From Drechslerella dactyloides (taxonomy: Eukaryota; Ascomycota; Orbiliomycetes; Orbiliales; Orbiliaceae): a stretch of DNA of 64,000 bases. Numbering within the stretch: the first letter of the stretch is position 1; each line of letters starts with the position of its first letter. The notes beneath the pieces are model-generated. The model did not search any database and was not told the DNA's origin. It saw nothing but the letters and a program-made list of their open reading frames with translations. Location: positions 1,364,001-1,428,000 of the forward strand of contig JAGTWJ010000017.1 of assembly GCA_020064725.1 (NCBI GenBank), written 5' to 3'. The position numbers and the translations under genes are program-made. Below are positions 1 to 11,281 of the stretch, one piece after another.

Positions 1-3000
1 ATATGATAGTCTAGTTTCGAGGATAACCCTAGGCTTTCTCTTTCCCGAGTAAAATAACTCCCCGGCATGGAATGCTGCTGCCCCAGTAATCGTACTGAAG
101 TTAGCAGCAAAACCGTAGTGCAGTGCTCTAGAGCTCTTTCGAAATTTCCCGCTAAATTTATAAAGCTTTGATAGGAAGTCTCTAACTCTCCGTCGCTGCA
201 GACAGTTAAAAATTCGATCAACAGATCCTCAGTCTGGCTTTCGAAAAAATTCCCTCATTTTTAAAATTCTTGCACCCATGTTCTCTGGGTACCGTACTTC
301 TTTGTCCCAGGTAGGCCGTTGTTTCACTAAGCTATGGTACACTGAGTCTCATCGATACAGACTGCATGTATATATGGTTTTTATGACAATGTGATATGTG
401 GGTCACGTTCGGTATTAATATGTTCTAGTTTTCGGCCCGATACCGTGCTAGCGCGGTGCTTTGTTGGCACGAGTGCCACTGCGATTTGTAGACTGAGACT
501 GATCATGATAGTTTACCAACAAGAGCCAGGGTGCAGAATTTAAACACTCACGATTCTCATGAGAGTCATCTGGAGTTGAATTGTTAAAATCTGGGTTGAT
601 TCTTGTAGCTCGCCGGCCATGCGTTCTTCTCCGGCCCTGGGACTGGCAGCCCGGTTTACGAGACAAGGCCAGATGACACAGATCGAATCAATAGTGAATA
701 AACTGTAAGACAGATAATTCTCTAGCTATAACGCGAGGCAGCAGTACGTAAGGTACTGGCTTACATAAAAAACAGAAAACATAAAACATATACTTATAAG
801 ATATTGATATCCGCTGAATGTTATGATTCTCTTTGCCTATTTCGATACTCCAAGCTTCCAGCTTTTCCCGTAGCCACTTAGAAGATTCGTATTAATCGAA
901 TTGTCTATCGACATAGGGTTAGGCATCGCAGCATGCTTAGCAGTTGACAACGCGACCTCGCATCAACAACAGGCTTAATTGATTTGCCTCAACACGGAGA
1001 GGCTGGTCAACTGAACCTGACTGACTGCACTGTACATGGATATATACTCCATGAAGATTGACTTGATATCCAAAGTCGTGTCCTCAGCTGGTATATATTT
1101 AAAGTCCGTAGTGCAGTTATTCTACTACTCCTTTGATATGAGATCTTCCTACTCATGTTTCTCGATATATGCAACACACTTCGAGCGTGCAAGTTTAGCA
1201 TTCCCAGCTATATGATGGTATTTCGAACGGACGGGAATTTATATAGCACTCGGATACTAGACTCTTCCTTAAACTGAGAAAATAAGTACACTCGCGCAAA
1301 TGCCTTACGGCAAAAGGACCTCTAAAATGTATACTCAAGGTATACTTCAGCGCAGATCCATGATAACGGCCCTGGACAGAACTCGAGCATAAAAGCCTCA
1401 GCTACAGTAATCGACCTCTATATTTTAATATAGAGTAGAGAAAAGTTACACGTATACCTCCCCCTTGCATGCATAGGCGTCGATTAATTGAGGCATACGC
1501 TACCAGTAGCCTCGATTACCGTGCCTGGGTCCAAGGCTACGAAAGGCCCCGTCGCCGCCGTTGAAACCACTCCAAGCATAAGCCACCAGCCTACCATTCA
1601 AAAAATCTATTACCGTAAACCGCATACATCTTACTCAAAGGAGAAAACGCCTATTTGTCGATTGTCCAAGAACATTAATGTCGGTTGCCTCTGTCTACGA
1701 ATTCGAATCGCATTTCCAGCATATACGTCGCATTGCATTGCATAGAACCATACATACAGAATATCATCTCCCGTACTGTGACACCGCGGCATGTCTATAT
1801 ATTGATCTACATGATACATGCATGCCGGTGTGCAGCACCTCTTAGCGAGCTCGAGTCCGTGCATAGAGCATTGATAGTACATGAGTCCTGAGACACGTTC
1901 TAACCTTATCGGTCGCATTCGATCCCCGGCAGTCGGGTGCGTCCGTGCATTCATGCACATGCACAAGTCGTCGAGCTATGCGCTACAGGGATGGGAATGT
2001 AGTTTGCCATGATGCTGCTATGGCATTCTCAAAATAATTCCCGTTCGCAGTCGCATTCCGGTGACCGCGTACTCTCGTACGTAATATCCAGTTCTCTCCA
2101 GCCGCACGCACTGTACGGCGGTCGAATTTTATTGTGTGTAGATGCATTTAGTGATGCGCGAAATAAACCTTCGAGTGTCGGTGTTGTATTATTTATAGCG
2201 CCTAGCGTCAAGGCTACATTACCATCGGTGCGTCGCGTGGTATCTTTTGAGGCGCCGGTGTGGTGTCGTAGTCGGCGATAGAGGGGACCGTGGCGTCCCA
2301 GTGTAACTACGAGACAATGCATTGCGAATGCGACAACCGTACTAATATTACCATACGGGTCCCAAAATATCGTCTTGCGGCCGAGTCTCTGGATAAGTCT
2401 GTTCAAAGGGTACAATACGACACAACATCTTGCAAGCTAGATGACTGGCTTCGAGTCATGCAGCGCCGTCATTAGGACGGCGAGAGTCAGTGGCGGTCAT
2501 GGTGTATATTCCTGCCCACTACTATAATGTGCCTTGTGGCGTACCGGCCTCATTATGCACTCGTGTGCGCGACCCGATCTCTATGGCTAATCATCGCCAA
2601 GTAAATAAATATCAACCTGCATGATAATGACCAGTGTTGGGAACGCTGATCTTCCACCCACTACGCGTAACGGTTCGGCTGCATGATGGCCTGACAGATG
2701 ATTCCGTTTCATGACTAAGTTTTATCAGCCAACGCCTCAACTATATCAAGCCATAAACTAATTATTCTAGCCGCATGGAGTAGATACGAGGAAATCTCGC
2801 CGCGCAAAATATCCCGATCGAGGAAGGTTTCAATATGTCTGTTCACAGTACGATTTTCATGCCATTGCGGAATCTGGAAAACATTGACAGTTGAATTTTT
2901 TGGAAACGAAAGTGGTCTACTAGTATTACTACAGATGAAGGGTAATAGTGTACAGGTACCCCAAATAAAAACAATGCATGAACTCTTTCGAAATCCCCAA

Positions 3001-3275
3001 TCTGACAAAGGAAAGAAATAGCAGTGTTGCTGGAAAGCTACGCGTGTGCTGGTGTGATGTAAGTGGTACTTGGCAGTTGGAGACTTAGCGTCGACGTTGG
3101 GGTTGTGGTCGTCGAACAACACGAAAAATCCAACACGGTCTGCAAGGTGTACGGGTTTGATCCTGACAAAGGAAAGAGAGGTTGATGGGAGTGTCTTGCA
3201 CCTAGCCCTGCAGGCTGCCTCTCTACGGCTAGCGTATAGAATGATCGCGACTTTCCCCGTAATTTTGGCTAAGGC
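1..3275. other. Gene-poor left flank
   Basis: No supportable gene. The stretch is AT-rich with many TATA-like runs. Open frames are short (up to about 135 codons), overlap on both strands and match no family I recognise. A 14-base word (tgacaaaggaaaga) occurs twice, near 3004 and 3165. A frame on the minus strand at 2715-3122 looks weakly protein-like but has no clear start or domain and could be a relic. Confidence 0.6.
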
Positions 3276-5183
3276 TTAAGGCGTGCATGTTGGGGTTACT
3301 GTGATTGTAATGGTTGGAGTGCGCCACCAGGGGACGCTAAGCGTCACTGTGGTAGTGGAGCTCTGGATGATCAAGTTACTGATGACTGCCACAAAAGGAC
3401 CTGCGTGATTACACGGTGGCCGAGTGGTAGTAGTGGTTTCCGTAGTCGTGGTAGTGGTTTCTGAAGTTGTAGTCGTCGTCTCCGTAGTAGTGGTTTCCGT
3501 AGTAGTGGTTTCCGTAGTAGTGGTTTCTGTAGTAGTGGTTTCTGTGGTAGTGGTTTCCGTAGTTGTTGTTTCCGTAGTTGTTTCTGAGGTGGTAGTTTCT
3601 GTAGTTGTTTCTGAAGTGGTAGTAGTTTCTGTAGTTGTTTCTGAAGTGGTAGTAGTTTCTGAAGTGGTAGTAGTTTCTGAAGTGGTAGTAGTTTCTGTAG
3701 TAGTAGTTTCTGTAGTAGTGGCTTCTGTAGTTGTTTCTGAAGTGGTGGTGGCCGTACTTGTGGTAGTAGTTTCTGTAGTGGTCGTTTCTGAAGTAGTATC
3801 GGTAGTGGTTTCTGTAGAGGTGCTTTCGCTTGTGGTGGAGGTGGGAGAGGTAGTAGTAGTTTCTGTAGAGGTGGTTTCCGTCGTAGTGGTAGTGGGAGTG
3901 GTAGTTGTTTCAGTGGATTCAGTTGTCGACGAGCTAGTATTAGATTCCGTGGAGGTCGTGGACTCAGTTGTTGATGAGCTAGCCGAAATGGTGGACTCGG
4001 TGGTGGAGCCGGTTGTGGGAGATTCGGTGTTTGAGCTGGAGGTTGTCGAGATTGAAGTTGGGGACGGAGTCGAGGTCGTGGACTCGCTGGATGCTGTAGA
4101 TTCAGTCGAGCTAGGAGTCGTCGTTGTTGAAGATTCGGTGGTCGGAGACGGGGTGGTCGTGGATCGTGTTGTTGGAGACGCGGCCGTCGTGGGCTCCGTC
4201 GACGTAGACTCAGTCGGAACAGTGGTGCTCGACTGCTCGGGAGTAGTGGTAGTAGACTCGGCGGGCCCGGCTCCGGAAGTAGTGGTAGTAGGCTCGGTGG
4301 GTCCGGCTCTGGAAGTTGTGGTAGAGCTGGGAGGCTCCCTTATTGTCGTGGTAGAAGTCGCACGCGGGATTGTCGTGGTCGTCGTGGGTTCTGCAGCTAT
4401 CCCATATGTTGTGCGTGCGGCCGCCTTTGTGCAGGTGGTCTTAGCCGCAACATGTCCCGCGGGGTAGACAGGTGTGATTGGTTTGTTCCCGCTGCAGCAG
4501 GAACACGCGCTGGAGATGGCATTGTACGACTTGCGGTAGACGGTCAGATAGGCCGGATAGCCATATTCGGAACAAGTAACGTGGGTAGCTAGGTACGCTT
4601 TGCAGAACCGCCCTGCACCGCCATAGTTATAGTTCGCTTCGACCGCTTGATAGATCGCATCGTCATAACAGTAATTCGCCCGCCTCTTCAGCTGGCCATG
4701 AGCAGGGAACATTGCCCGCTTCTTCGGAGGCATTGGCGGCGGGTCAATGCAAGTGGTTGTGGCGGTCTCAGTATGAGTTGGCAGTACATATATTGTGCTG
4801 GTTCGCGTGGTGACGTCGTTCGGTAGCGGAGGAGTGGCAATAGGGAACGTGACATCGTTGACGCTGATGTTATCGTAGTCGATAGTGAGCGTACCACCCA
4901 ATTCCGAATTCGGAATAGGGCATTCAACAGTGAAAGGGCCCGGCGTCCCCACTGTCACAGTTGAACAAATCACAACTTGTATCCCCGGGCCCCCAGGCGA
5001 TGAGTACGAGGCAGTCGGTACCACAATTGTCGGACGGATCGGGAGACGAGGGCCGAACGTCACAACGGTTCCAGTGAGAGCGAAGCATTCTGCATTTTCC
5101 GTGGGGAAACCGAACGACGCACGGGGGTAGTAGCTCGTCTCTGATAGAGCCGGGTAGATCTCGTACGACTGCTGACTACCCAT
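3276..5183 (-). CDS. Thr/Ser-rich mucin-like protein
   Basis: Single-exon protein of 635 residues, function unknown, probably a cell-surface or wall-associated mucin-like protein. The N-terminal third (to about residue 150) is a beta-rich, Pro/Thr-containing region. A dibasic LKRR, a Kex2-type site, lies near residue 168 and is followed by a cysteine-rich segment of about 70 residues ending in a CSCCSG motif. From about residue 270 to 590 the chain is almost only Thr, Ser, Glu and Pro and resolves into tandem TETTTT/SETTTT units, which suggests dense O-mannosylation. The C-terminal 45 residues are again ordered and end in TPTCTP. The start is the first ATG downstream of a good TATA box (5340-5347, minus). 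Oddly, this start gives no hydrophobic signal peptide. No GPI-anchor tail is visible. An unseen upstream exon or unconventional secretion are the alternatives. The gene is certain as a reading frame; its role is inferred from composition. Confidence 0.75.
   Translation of the reverse strand: MGSQQSYEIYPALSETSYYPRASFGFPTENAECFALTGTVVTFGPRLPIRPTIVVPTASYSSPGGPGIQVVICSTVTVGTPGPFTVECPIPNSELGGTLTIDYDNISVNDVTFPIATPPLPNDVTTRTSTIYVLPTHTETATTTCIDPPPMPPKKRAMFPAHGQLKRRANYCYDDAIYQAVEANYNYGGAGRFCKAYLATHVTCSEYGYPAYLTVYRKSYNAISSACSCCSGNKPITPVYPAGHVAAKTTCTKAAARTTYGIAAEPTTTTTIPRATSTTTIREPPSSTTTSRAGPTEPTTTTSGAGPAESTTTTPEQSSTTVPTESTSTEPTTAASPTTRSTTTPSPTTESSTTTTPSSTESTASSESTTSTPSPTSISTTSSSNTESPTTGSTTESTISASSSTTESTTSTESNTSSSTTESTETTTTPTTTTTETTSTETTTTSPTSTTSESTSTETTTDTTSETTTTETTTTSTATTTSETTTEATTTETTTTETTTTSETTTTSETTTTSETTTETTTTSETTTETTTSETTTETTTTETTTTETTTTETTTTETTTTETTTTETTTTTSETTTTTTETTTTTRPPCNHAGPFVAVISNLIIQSSTTTVTLSVPWWRTPTITITVTPTCTP
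3424..3930. repeat. Coding minisatellite of TETTTT units
   Basis: Degenerate tandem repeat, with units of 12-18 bases such as gtagtggtttccgta on the plus strand, lying inside the mucin-like gene. On the minus strand it encodes TETTTT and SETTTT units. All length changes are multiples of three, so the frame is kept. Blocks of identical units (for example 3480-3550) suggest recent expansion and likely length variation between strains. Confidence 0.85.
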
Positions 5184-7225
5184 CTTGTTTGAGTTCCCTG
5201 GCGAAGCCTATAGCTATAACGATATCTCAGGATGGTTGACAATTGACTGCTGAGAAGCGAACCGCCAGGCTGGTCGATGATGCAGCTGTGGGTGGGGGTG
5301 CTGTTGGGAAGAGGAAGATTTCCAAGATATTCCGGCTGGTTTATATAGCCATACTGGCTTCAGCCAGATATTCCCAATATGCACACTGGTGGCCGCAGTA
5401 TCTTAAAATCGCCCGTTAGAGCCTGTTGCCAAATCGATAGCCAGACCCCTTCCGACGCATGATTCAATACTGCACTTTGATGAAACCCACCACTAATCTC
5501 ACGCCATCTAAGCAGTGCTAGCTTCGAGCTTCAACCGATCAAGGTGACCCAGCCATCCGAGTTCTGGCCGTTTGGCGTGCGTGTAAGCCCCTCATGGCCG
5601 GCACTGTTGCGGTACGCAACTAGCCATATTTTCGTCCCCGCCGTCAAGCCACTTTGGAACGGTCCCAAAGATCTGATACAGCTCCTGGGTGGCATTAGAC
5701 GGCCCACATCGCGTAATTGCACCAAGAGCCGCGCCGCGCTGTCAAGTCCACAAGCACCTGTGGGGTGCAGGTGCCGCCTATACCCGATTAGCCAAAGGAA
5801 TATTACCTAGGTAGCCATATAGGTTCGTTCTGACCTTCCTGCTCCAGAGTGTGACATTATGATATGCACGGAACTCTGCATACAGCTGCGCATCTTGACT
5901 TGCCCTCTTGAAACCAAGCAACATCGACCCGGGACATTACATCCAGTACCTTCTTTCTTCTTCTTTGTCTTTTTTTTTTTTTTCATCGCGTTTCCGTCTG
6001 CGATTGTGCGATAGATGCATATGTACGTACGCATATGCATATGTGGGTATATGTGTCGCGTTGGACTCGCGCTCGACGCACAGACCCCGTCAACCAGACC
6101 AGGCCCAGCGTCGTATATGTTATGGCATGGCGAGAATGTCTAGGTATCATGAACCTTACGGGGCTGGCTCAATGGTCGTGTGCAAAAACCAGCACTAGTG
6201 CCGGCAGCCGGAACACGTATCACCTGGCTCGATGGGGCGATAGCATCGTTGACTTATCAGCCCGGACTTTTGGATTGTGCCCGGCATCGATACGCCGCCC
6301 GCTTTGCATTTTACCGAGCTAAGGCTTATGCCTTCATGCGATGCCTCTTCGAGTAATATTGTTCCTGCATTAGGAATTATTGAGTACTCGTTGATTTATA
6401 TGCGCATTGGCAAATTAGCTTACCATGAATCTCAACCTGCACTTGCTGATGCCGAAATCTCAAACTAACCGTTGCAGAGTTAGCAATTGCCTGAAGAACT
6501 GAGCAAGAATCCGTCCGTTGGGCTTCGCGAACTCCCTCTTCGAGTCCTGGATTCGCTTAGGGTTCAATGGCGGTAACAGCGTCGACGGATGATAACGTTA
6601 TACCGATGCGGTGGACGAGGGATGTCGGTTGGAAAACGGTTTGAGACGCATTGTCGTTACGTCAAGCGAAAGGTAGTCGCATTACCAAGTATGCGTGCCC
6701 GTGCACGGAGTATCGCCACCGGCGCCTGACCTCAGCCACAATTTCGGCTAGCTCGATCGGTGAGTGGCCAAGAGTCGCGTTACCCAGGCGAGTCACCGCT
6801 TCCTCATATACCGTTTCCTTCACATTAACACCAAGGCATAGCAGAGATTTTATTATTAACCTCTTGGACTTTATTGCCAGGTACGGTCGCATTGGGCAGC
6901 GAATTAAATCTGCAGGTTCAGCCCAAGTACCTAGATATATATTGAGACGACGGTTCTGCACAGGTGCCCCAGTGGACTGATTCGTATTTCCTGGTCAAAA
7001 ATTCCATTCTCTAGCGGCATAGGAATACATGTGAGCACTTGAGATAGGTAAAACAGGGCCATAAGATGAGAACAACGCCAGATATTCGTAGCCACAACAG
7101 ATACCCGTTCTTAAAAATTCCATGTCAACCCCGGAATGACAAAAGACTCATTGGCATTTCGTGTATAGCGCTGAGGTAATACGTTGGCTGTTTCCCTCGT
7201 CTATCGCATTGAACGAATAATTATC
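5184..7225. other. Intergenic, possible decayed coding pieces
   Basis: It holds the promoter of the mucin-like gene and the 3' flank of the E2 gene. Two places look faintly coding on the minus strand: 5531-5725 (a frame with GLTAGTKIWLVAYRN) and 6662-6961 (99 codons, with a helical, Leu/Glu-rich stretch). Neither has a proper start or a recognisable domain. A homopolymer T run lies near 5970. I make no gene call. Confidence 0.5.
5340..5347 (-). promoter_or_regulatory. TATA box of the mucin-like gene
   Basis: TATATAAA on the minus strand, about 157 bases before the ATG at 5183. No other ATG lies between them, which supports the chosen start. Confidence 0.5.
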
Positions 7226-7864
7226 TCATTTCGCATGCTTTCTCGTCCACTCTCTTGCAGTCTTTGCAAACTGATCGTAGTTGTTCTTGTACTCCTCTGC
7301 GATGCCAGTCTCTACTGCATCATCCACGTTGGGCTCCTTCAGCAACCCGGCTGCCATCTCGAGCACCTGCGAGATCTTGCAGGAAGGCTTCCAGCTTTCG
7401 GGTCGGAGGATGCCGAGGCACATAGATCCCTTGTCGTCGTTGGAGACATTTGGGTGGTAAATTTTCGTCGTGAAGGAGAGCGTAGGCGGTTTGAATGGGT
7501 ATTCCGGAGGCAGTTCTAGACGAAGTGTGAAGATGCCGCCCTGTTTGTAAGAAGAACGAAGAAGAGTTAGCACGTCGTGTTTGGCGGGAAGAAGTGCGAC
7601 TCGCGTGCTTATGGCTGGCGCGGGGTCAAAAAGCGGGGTGCCGAACGCGTACAGAGTATGGCGAGCTCGAGGGAGCTGTCAGTATGACATTCCACTTGAA
7701 AAGGTCGTCCTCGTTGGCAGGACCGGCGGAGATGTTGTCCAATGGGGTTTCGTTGAATTCTTTCAGTTCCTTTGCCGTCGCAAGAGACGTTTAGACGCGA
7801 TCCTTTCAGCCTTCTCAGAACGGGGGTGAGTACTCACGCGGGTGATTCTCTTGACTGCCGCCAT
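7226..7864 (-). CDS. Ubiquitin-conjugating enzyme E2 (Ubc14/UBE2L-like)
   Basis: An E2 accepts ubiquitin from E1 as a thioester and passes it to substrates with an E3. Three exons: 7838-7864, 7653-7769 and 7226-7540. Their spliced frame gives 152 residues, the usual size of a single-domain (class I) E2. It begins MAAVKRITRELKEF (the alpha-1 helix), contains YPFKPP, the HPN triad at 77-79 and the catalytic cysteine at 89 in SMCLGIL. It continues with WKPSCKISQVL and ends in a helical tail, RKHAK. The spacing after the active Cys and the WKP motif resemble S. pombe Ubc14 and animal UBE2L3 more than Ubc4/5; this subfamily placement is from memory of the family. Introns are 68 and 112 bases. It is divergent from BCS1, with about 550 bases between the two starts. 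A TATA-like CTATATAG lies at 7989-7996. Confidence 0.93.
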
Positions 7865-8414
7865 GGCGTCGGTGTGGTCTAGGGAAAGATATAAGACAAA
7901 GTAGAGTCTGGTTCTAGCAACTAAGGAAAGATGCAGGTATTGAAAGGATGCAAGAGTTGACGAATCTAGGATGCGGGCGAACGATACTCTATATAGTGTT
8001 TGAGAGAAGCTTGCGGGATGGCTAAGCTGTTGTTTGACTCAGCTACAAAGGCGCAGTTCCAGCAAGGCAAGGCACCCTAGACAGTAAAACGGAGCCGTCA
8101 GCTACGCCAGAGGTGTCGTCCCGAGAAGAAGAGTCCAGAATTCCCGAGAAGTCGGGGGGCCAGCTTGCTTGAGGATTCAAGATTGTGAGGAACTAACTGC
8201 GTGGATTGCGATGCTGTTCTTGGTGTTTTCCTTTTACCCCTCCCCGGGAATCCTCTCAAGTTTGCTCGGGCGCGGGTGACCTCCGGGGCCAACCTCCGGG
8301 GCGACATCGCAAATTTCCACCGGACAGAGTTTAGTGCTGCCTGCCTTTGCGTCGACGTTCAATATCGCAATCCGACAGAGCCACGGCGATTTCTTCTCAA
8401 GCAAATCGGAGGCG
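7865..8414. promoter_or_regulatory. Shared divergent promoter, E2 / BCS1
   Basis: 550 bases separate the ATG of the E2 gene (minus) and the ATG of BCS1 (plus). The E2 side carries CTATATAG (7989-7996). The BCS1 side is GC-rich with no TATA box and a repeated cctccgggg motif (8280-8302), as expected for a housekeeping gene. Exact start sites cannot be seen. Confidence 0.5.
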
Positions 8415-9999
8415 ATGCCATTCGGCATCAGCAGCCAGTCCGCCAATGTCAACCCTCCGCCCCCGACGCCTCTCGATCCCGCCTCCGATCGCAACGTCGT
8501 CCCAACAGATGTCGTGGAGGAGATACCTAAAACATGGAAGGAGCAGCTGTTCGGGAACCAATTTCTGACGGCCGTACGTTTTCTAAGTTGTATCATTCAA
8601 CATGCGCAGCTAACTGATCCAGTAGTCCCAAATCTAGGGCGTCGGAGTCGTCGGCTTGACCGCAGGCCTTGCGGTAGCCCGCAAGTCCTTCACCCTTCTC
8701 TCGCAGCTTGTCGTGCGACACTATCTAGTCACCCTCGAGATCCCTATCCGCGACCAGTCATACCCTTGGTTCCTGCAATGGATCCATCAGCACCAGCGGA
8801 ACTTGTCCCAGGCCAGCTTGAGCGCATCTCCTGCCAACAGCTCTCACGTATCGCCGTTCAGATCACCCATAACCTACCTTTTCACCCGCTATACACCCCG
8901 AACTCATCACCTATCCGTCGCTACTACTCTATCCCGCCACGACAATGGCAGCATTAGCACGTCATTCAGTCTCCTACCAGGTATCGGCAATCACGTCTTC
9001 CGCTACAAGAACGCTTTCATCCGCATGTCGCGTACGCGGGAGCTGAAGAACCTCGATCCGAATGGTACCCCATGGGAAACCATCTCACTTACGACCCTCT
9101 ACGCATACCGCGATATCTTCACCGAGCTACTCACTGCTGCACAAACACAAGCACTCAAGAGCCAGGAGGGTAAAACGGTCATCTACACCTCATGGATGAC
9201 GGAATGGCGGCCGTTTGGTCAGCCAACAACAAAACGACCACTTAGCTCTGTCGTCCTCGACAAAGGCGTCAAGGAGGGTATTGTTAGCGATATCAACGAC
9301 TTCCTCTCCTCGGGTAAATGGTACCATGATCGCGGGATACCATACCGCCGTGGATACCTGCTATACGGCCCCCCGGGATGTGGCAAGTCCAGCTTCATCA
9401 AGGCACTGGCAGGAGAGCTGAACTACGATATATGTCTAGTGAACCTCTCCGAACGAGGCCTCACAGATGATCGTCTGAACCACCTGCTAAGCAACCTGCC
9501 AACAAGGAGTATCGCTCTCCTGGAAGACGTAGATGCAGCTTTCGCGAACAGGAGGCAAAAGAACGAGGAAGGTTACTCAGGCGCCAACGTGACCTTCTCC
9601 GGGCTTTTAAATGCTCTGGATGGCGTCGCCAGTAGCGAGGAGCGGATCATCTTCCTGACGACAAACTTCAAAGAGAGACTTGATGAGGCACTGGTCCGAC
9701 CAGGGAGGGTGGATATGGCCCTGGAAATTGGCCTAGCCACGGAATGGCAAGTGGAACGGATGTTCGAACGGTTCTATGGAGGCGACGAAGGTGAGCTGGA
9801 GCCTATTCGACGAGAGCAAGTTACAAAGCTGTGCAGGGAGCTTGTTGAAGAGTTGAGGTCATCCGGTGCATTCGATGGCACCGAGAGAACTGGGATAAGT
9901 ACTGCGGCACTGCAAGGATTATTTGTGTACCACAAGCGGAGTCCAGAAGAGGCCGTTGCAACGGCAAAGGCCATGATGAGACAAAAGCAAAAGGCATAG
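8415..9999 (+). CDS. BCS1: Mitochondrial AAA chaperone BCS1
   Basis: BCS1 is an inner-membrane AAA ATPase that moves the folded Rieske iron-sulfur protein across the membrane into respiratory complex III. Two exons, 8415-8573 and 8638-9999 (64-base intron, acceptor AATCTAG), give 506 residues. A membrane segment falls right after the junction (GVVGLTAGLAVARK). The BCS1-specific region follows (WFLQWI, then HHLSVATT, DNGSIST and FSLLPG). Next come the strongly conserved RGIPYRRGYLLYGPPG, Walker A GPPGCGKSS near 297-305, Walker B ALLEDVDAAF near 345, sensor TTNFKERLDEAL and the arginine motif RPGRVD. The match to yeast Bcs1 extends from the membrane segment to the end, which supports orthology rather than one of the many fungal BCS1-like paralogues. 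A region of about 30 residues after WFLQWI is longer than in yeast. The start is the first in-frame ATG after upstream stops. Confidence 0.95.
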
Positions 10000-11281
10000 A
10001 AGTGCTTCATCTAGTACCCTTCCTCAGATGTGCATTCATACCAAACGTCTGGAGTCTCCATGGTGCTACAGGTTGAAGAATCTTGTACATATCTTCAATT
10101 CGTAACCTCTGTACATATATACAAACAATACCCCAATATCAGGAAGATAGAGATAGTTATCACCCATCATATCCTCCAAGCTTAGTTCCTCTCACTCGAC
10201 ACTCACCCAGCGTTTATATACGACCAGTCCGCCAGCATTCACAACCACCCCTGTCATTCAGAAAAGCGGCCAAGCAGCATGACACCTTGGCGCCATTGGC
10301 GACGACAATCCAACAGTAGCAACACGACAGCGAAATCTGTACGACCAGGATCGGTGATCTGTTGATGAGCTGGAGGTTGACATGGTCTCCTTTGAAAGTC
10401 CGTCCGTCGGTTATTAGACGAACTCTGGGTGCCGTTGCCTGCCAGTACGCTTAAATTACCGAAGCCGAGTTTATATCATTAGTGACTCTATTAATCAGTG
10501 GGCTCGAGGTCAGCCTTCTGTAGTTCAAGGTTCACGAAACGTACATAGATATGCATATCCCACATGTGAATCCAACTGCCTTAGAAGCAGCTATAAGGAA
10601 GGTTGGTCACGGTTACGCAAAGCACTGAGCATAGATTCCAAGCACCTTACCATATCAATGATACCTCGTCGATACCAACAACGTATCGGAAGGACTCATG
10701 TCTCGGATGGTATCTGCCCACTCACCCTGCTGACGGCCTCCTCGTCGTTAAGCTAGAGCCAGCATCTAATGAGCCTTTCAGTCAGTTCCAACAGGACTAG
10801 GGCTAGTTGTGAATGACATTGGCCGAACACAACTCCACATATCTCCGAGCTCCATATATGAGGTTCGTCGGGGTTGGACCTTCGCGATCAAATATAAGAG
10901 TGTGGACATGTGATCTGTGTCAGCATGATCCACTGCTACGTACACCGATGCTGATACAGAAAGTAGTCATGACAATAGCAGTACCAATTTCCATGCACGT
11001 CGATGTCTTTCCGCTGCGGTGTCCATATCAACACCACGATCTTTTTAATTTTCTGGTCGAATTGATCTCAGCAACCTGTCGACGGCCATAAAAGGAAACC
11101 CTCACTGCCTCCTTCTCACTTCTTTCTCCTCCTTCTTTCTTCTCTCCTTTCACACACACTCAAGACCACAGACCGCACCTCGATTGTAACGAACTTCATA
11201 TACCTGCTTTACACCTCTGCCTTTAACATCACAGACCCCACACTCTCCCCACACGCTTGCGTCGTACATTAGCTCGCAACG
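10000..11281. other. Intergenic with promoter of the secreted protein
   Basis: This is the 3' flank of BCS1 and the promoter region of the gene at 11282. Nothing coding is recognised. The right end has a TATA-like element followed by a pyrimidine-rich leader. Confidence 0.6.
11087..11165 (+). promoter_or_regulatory. TATA-like box plus CT-rich leader
   Basis: cataaaagg at 11087-11095 is followed by a pyrimidine tract (about 11101-11155, ctcactgcctccttctcact and onward), ending roughly 120 bases before the ATG at 11282. TATA plus a CT tract is typical of strongly expressed filamentous-fungal genes. Confidence 0.5.

Noticed and set aside
3424..4467. Plus-strand frame of 347 codons, mostly Val and Ser
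   Set aside because: It is the exact antisense of the Thr-rich repeat in the mucin-like gene; it has no start context or domain.
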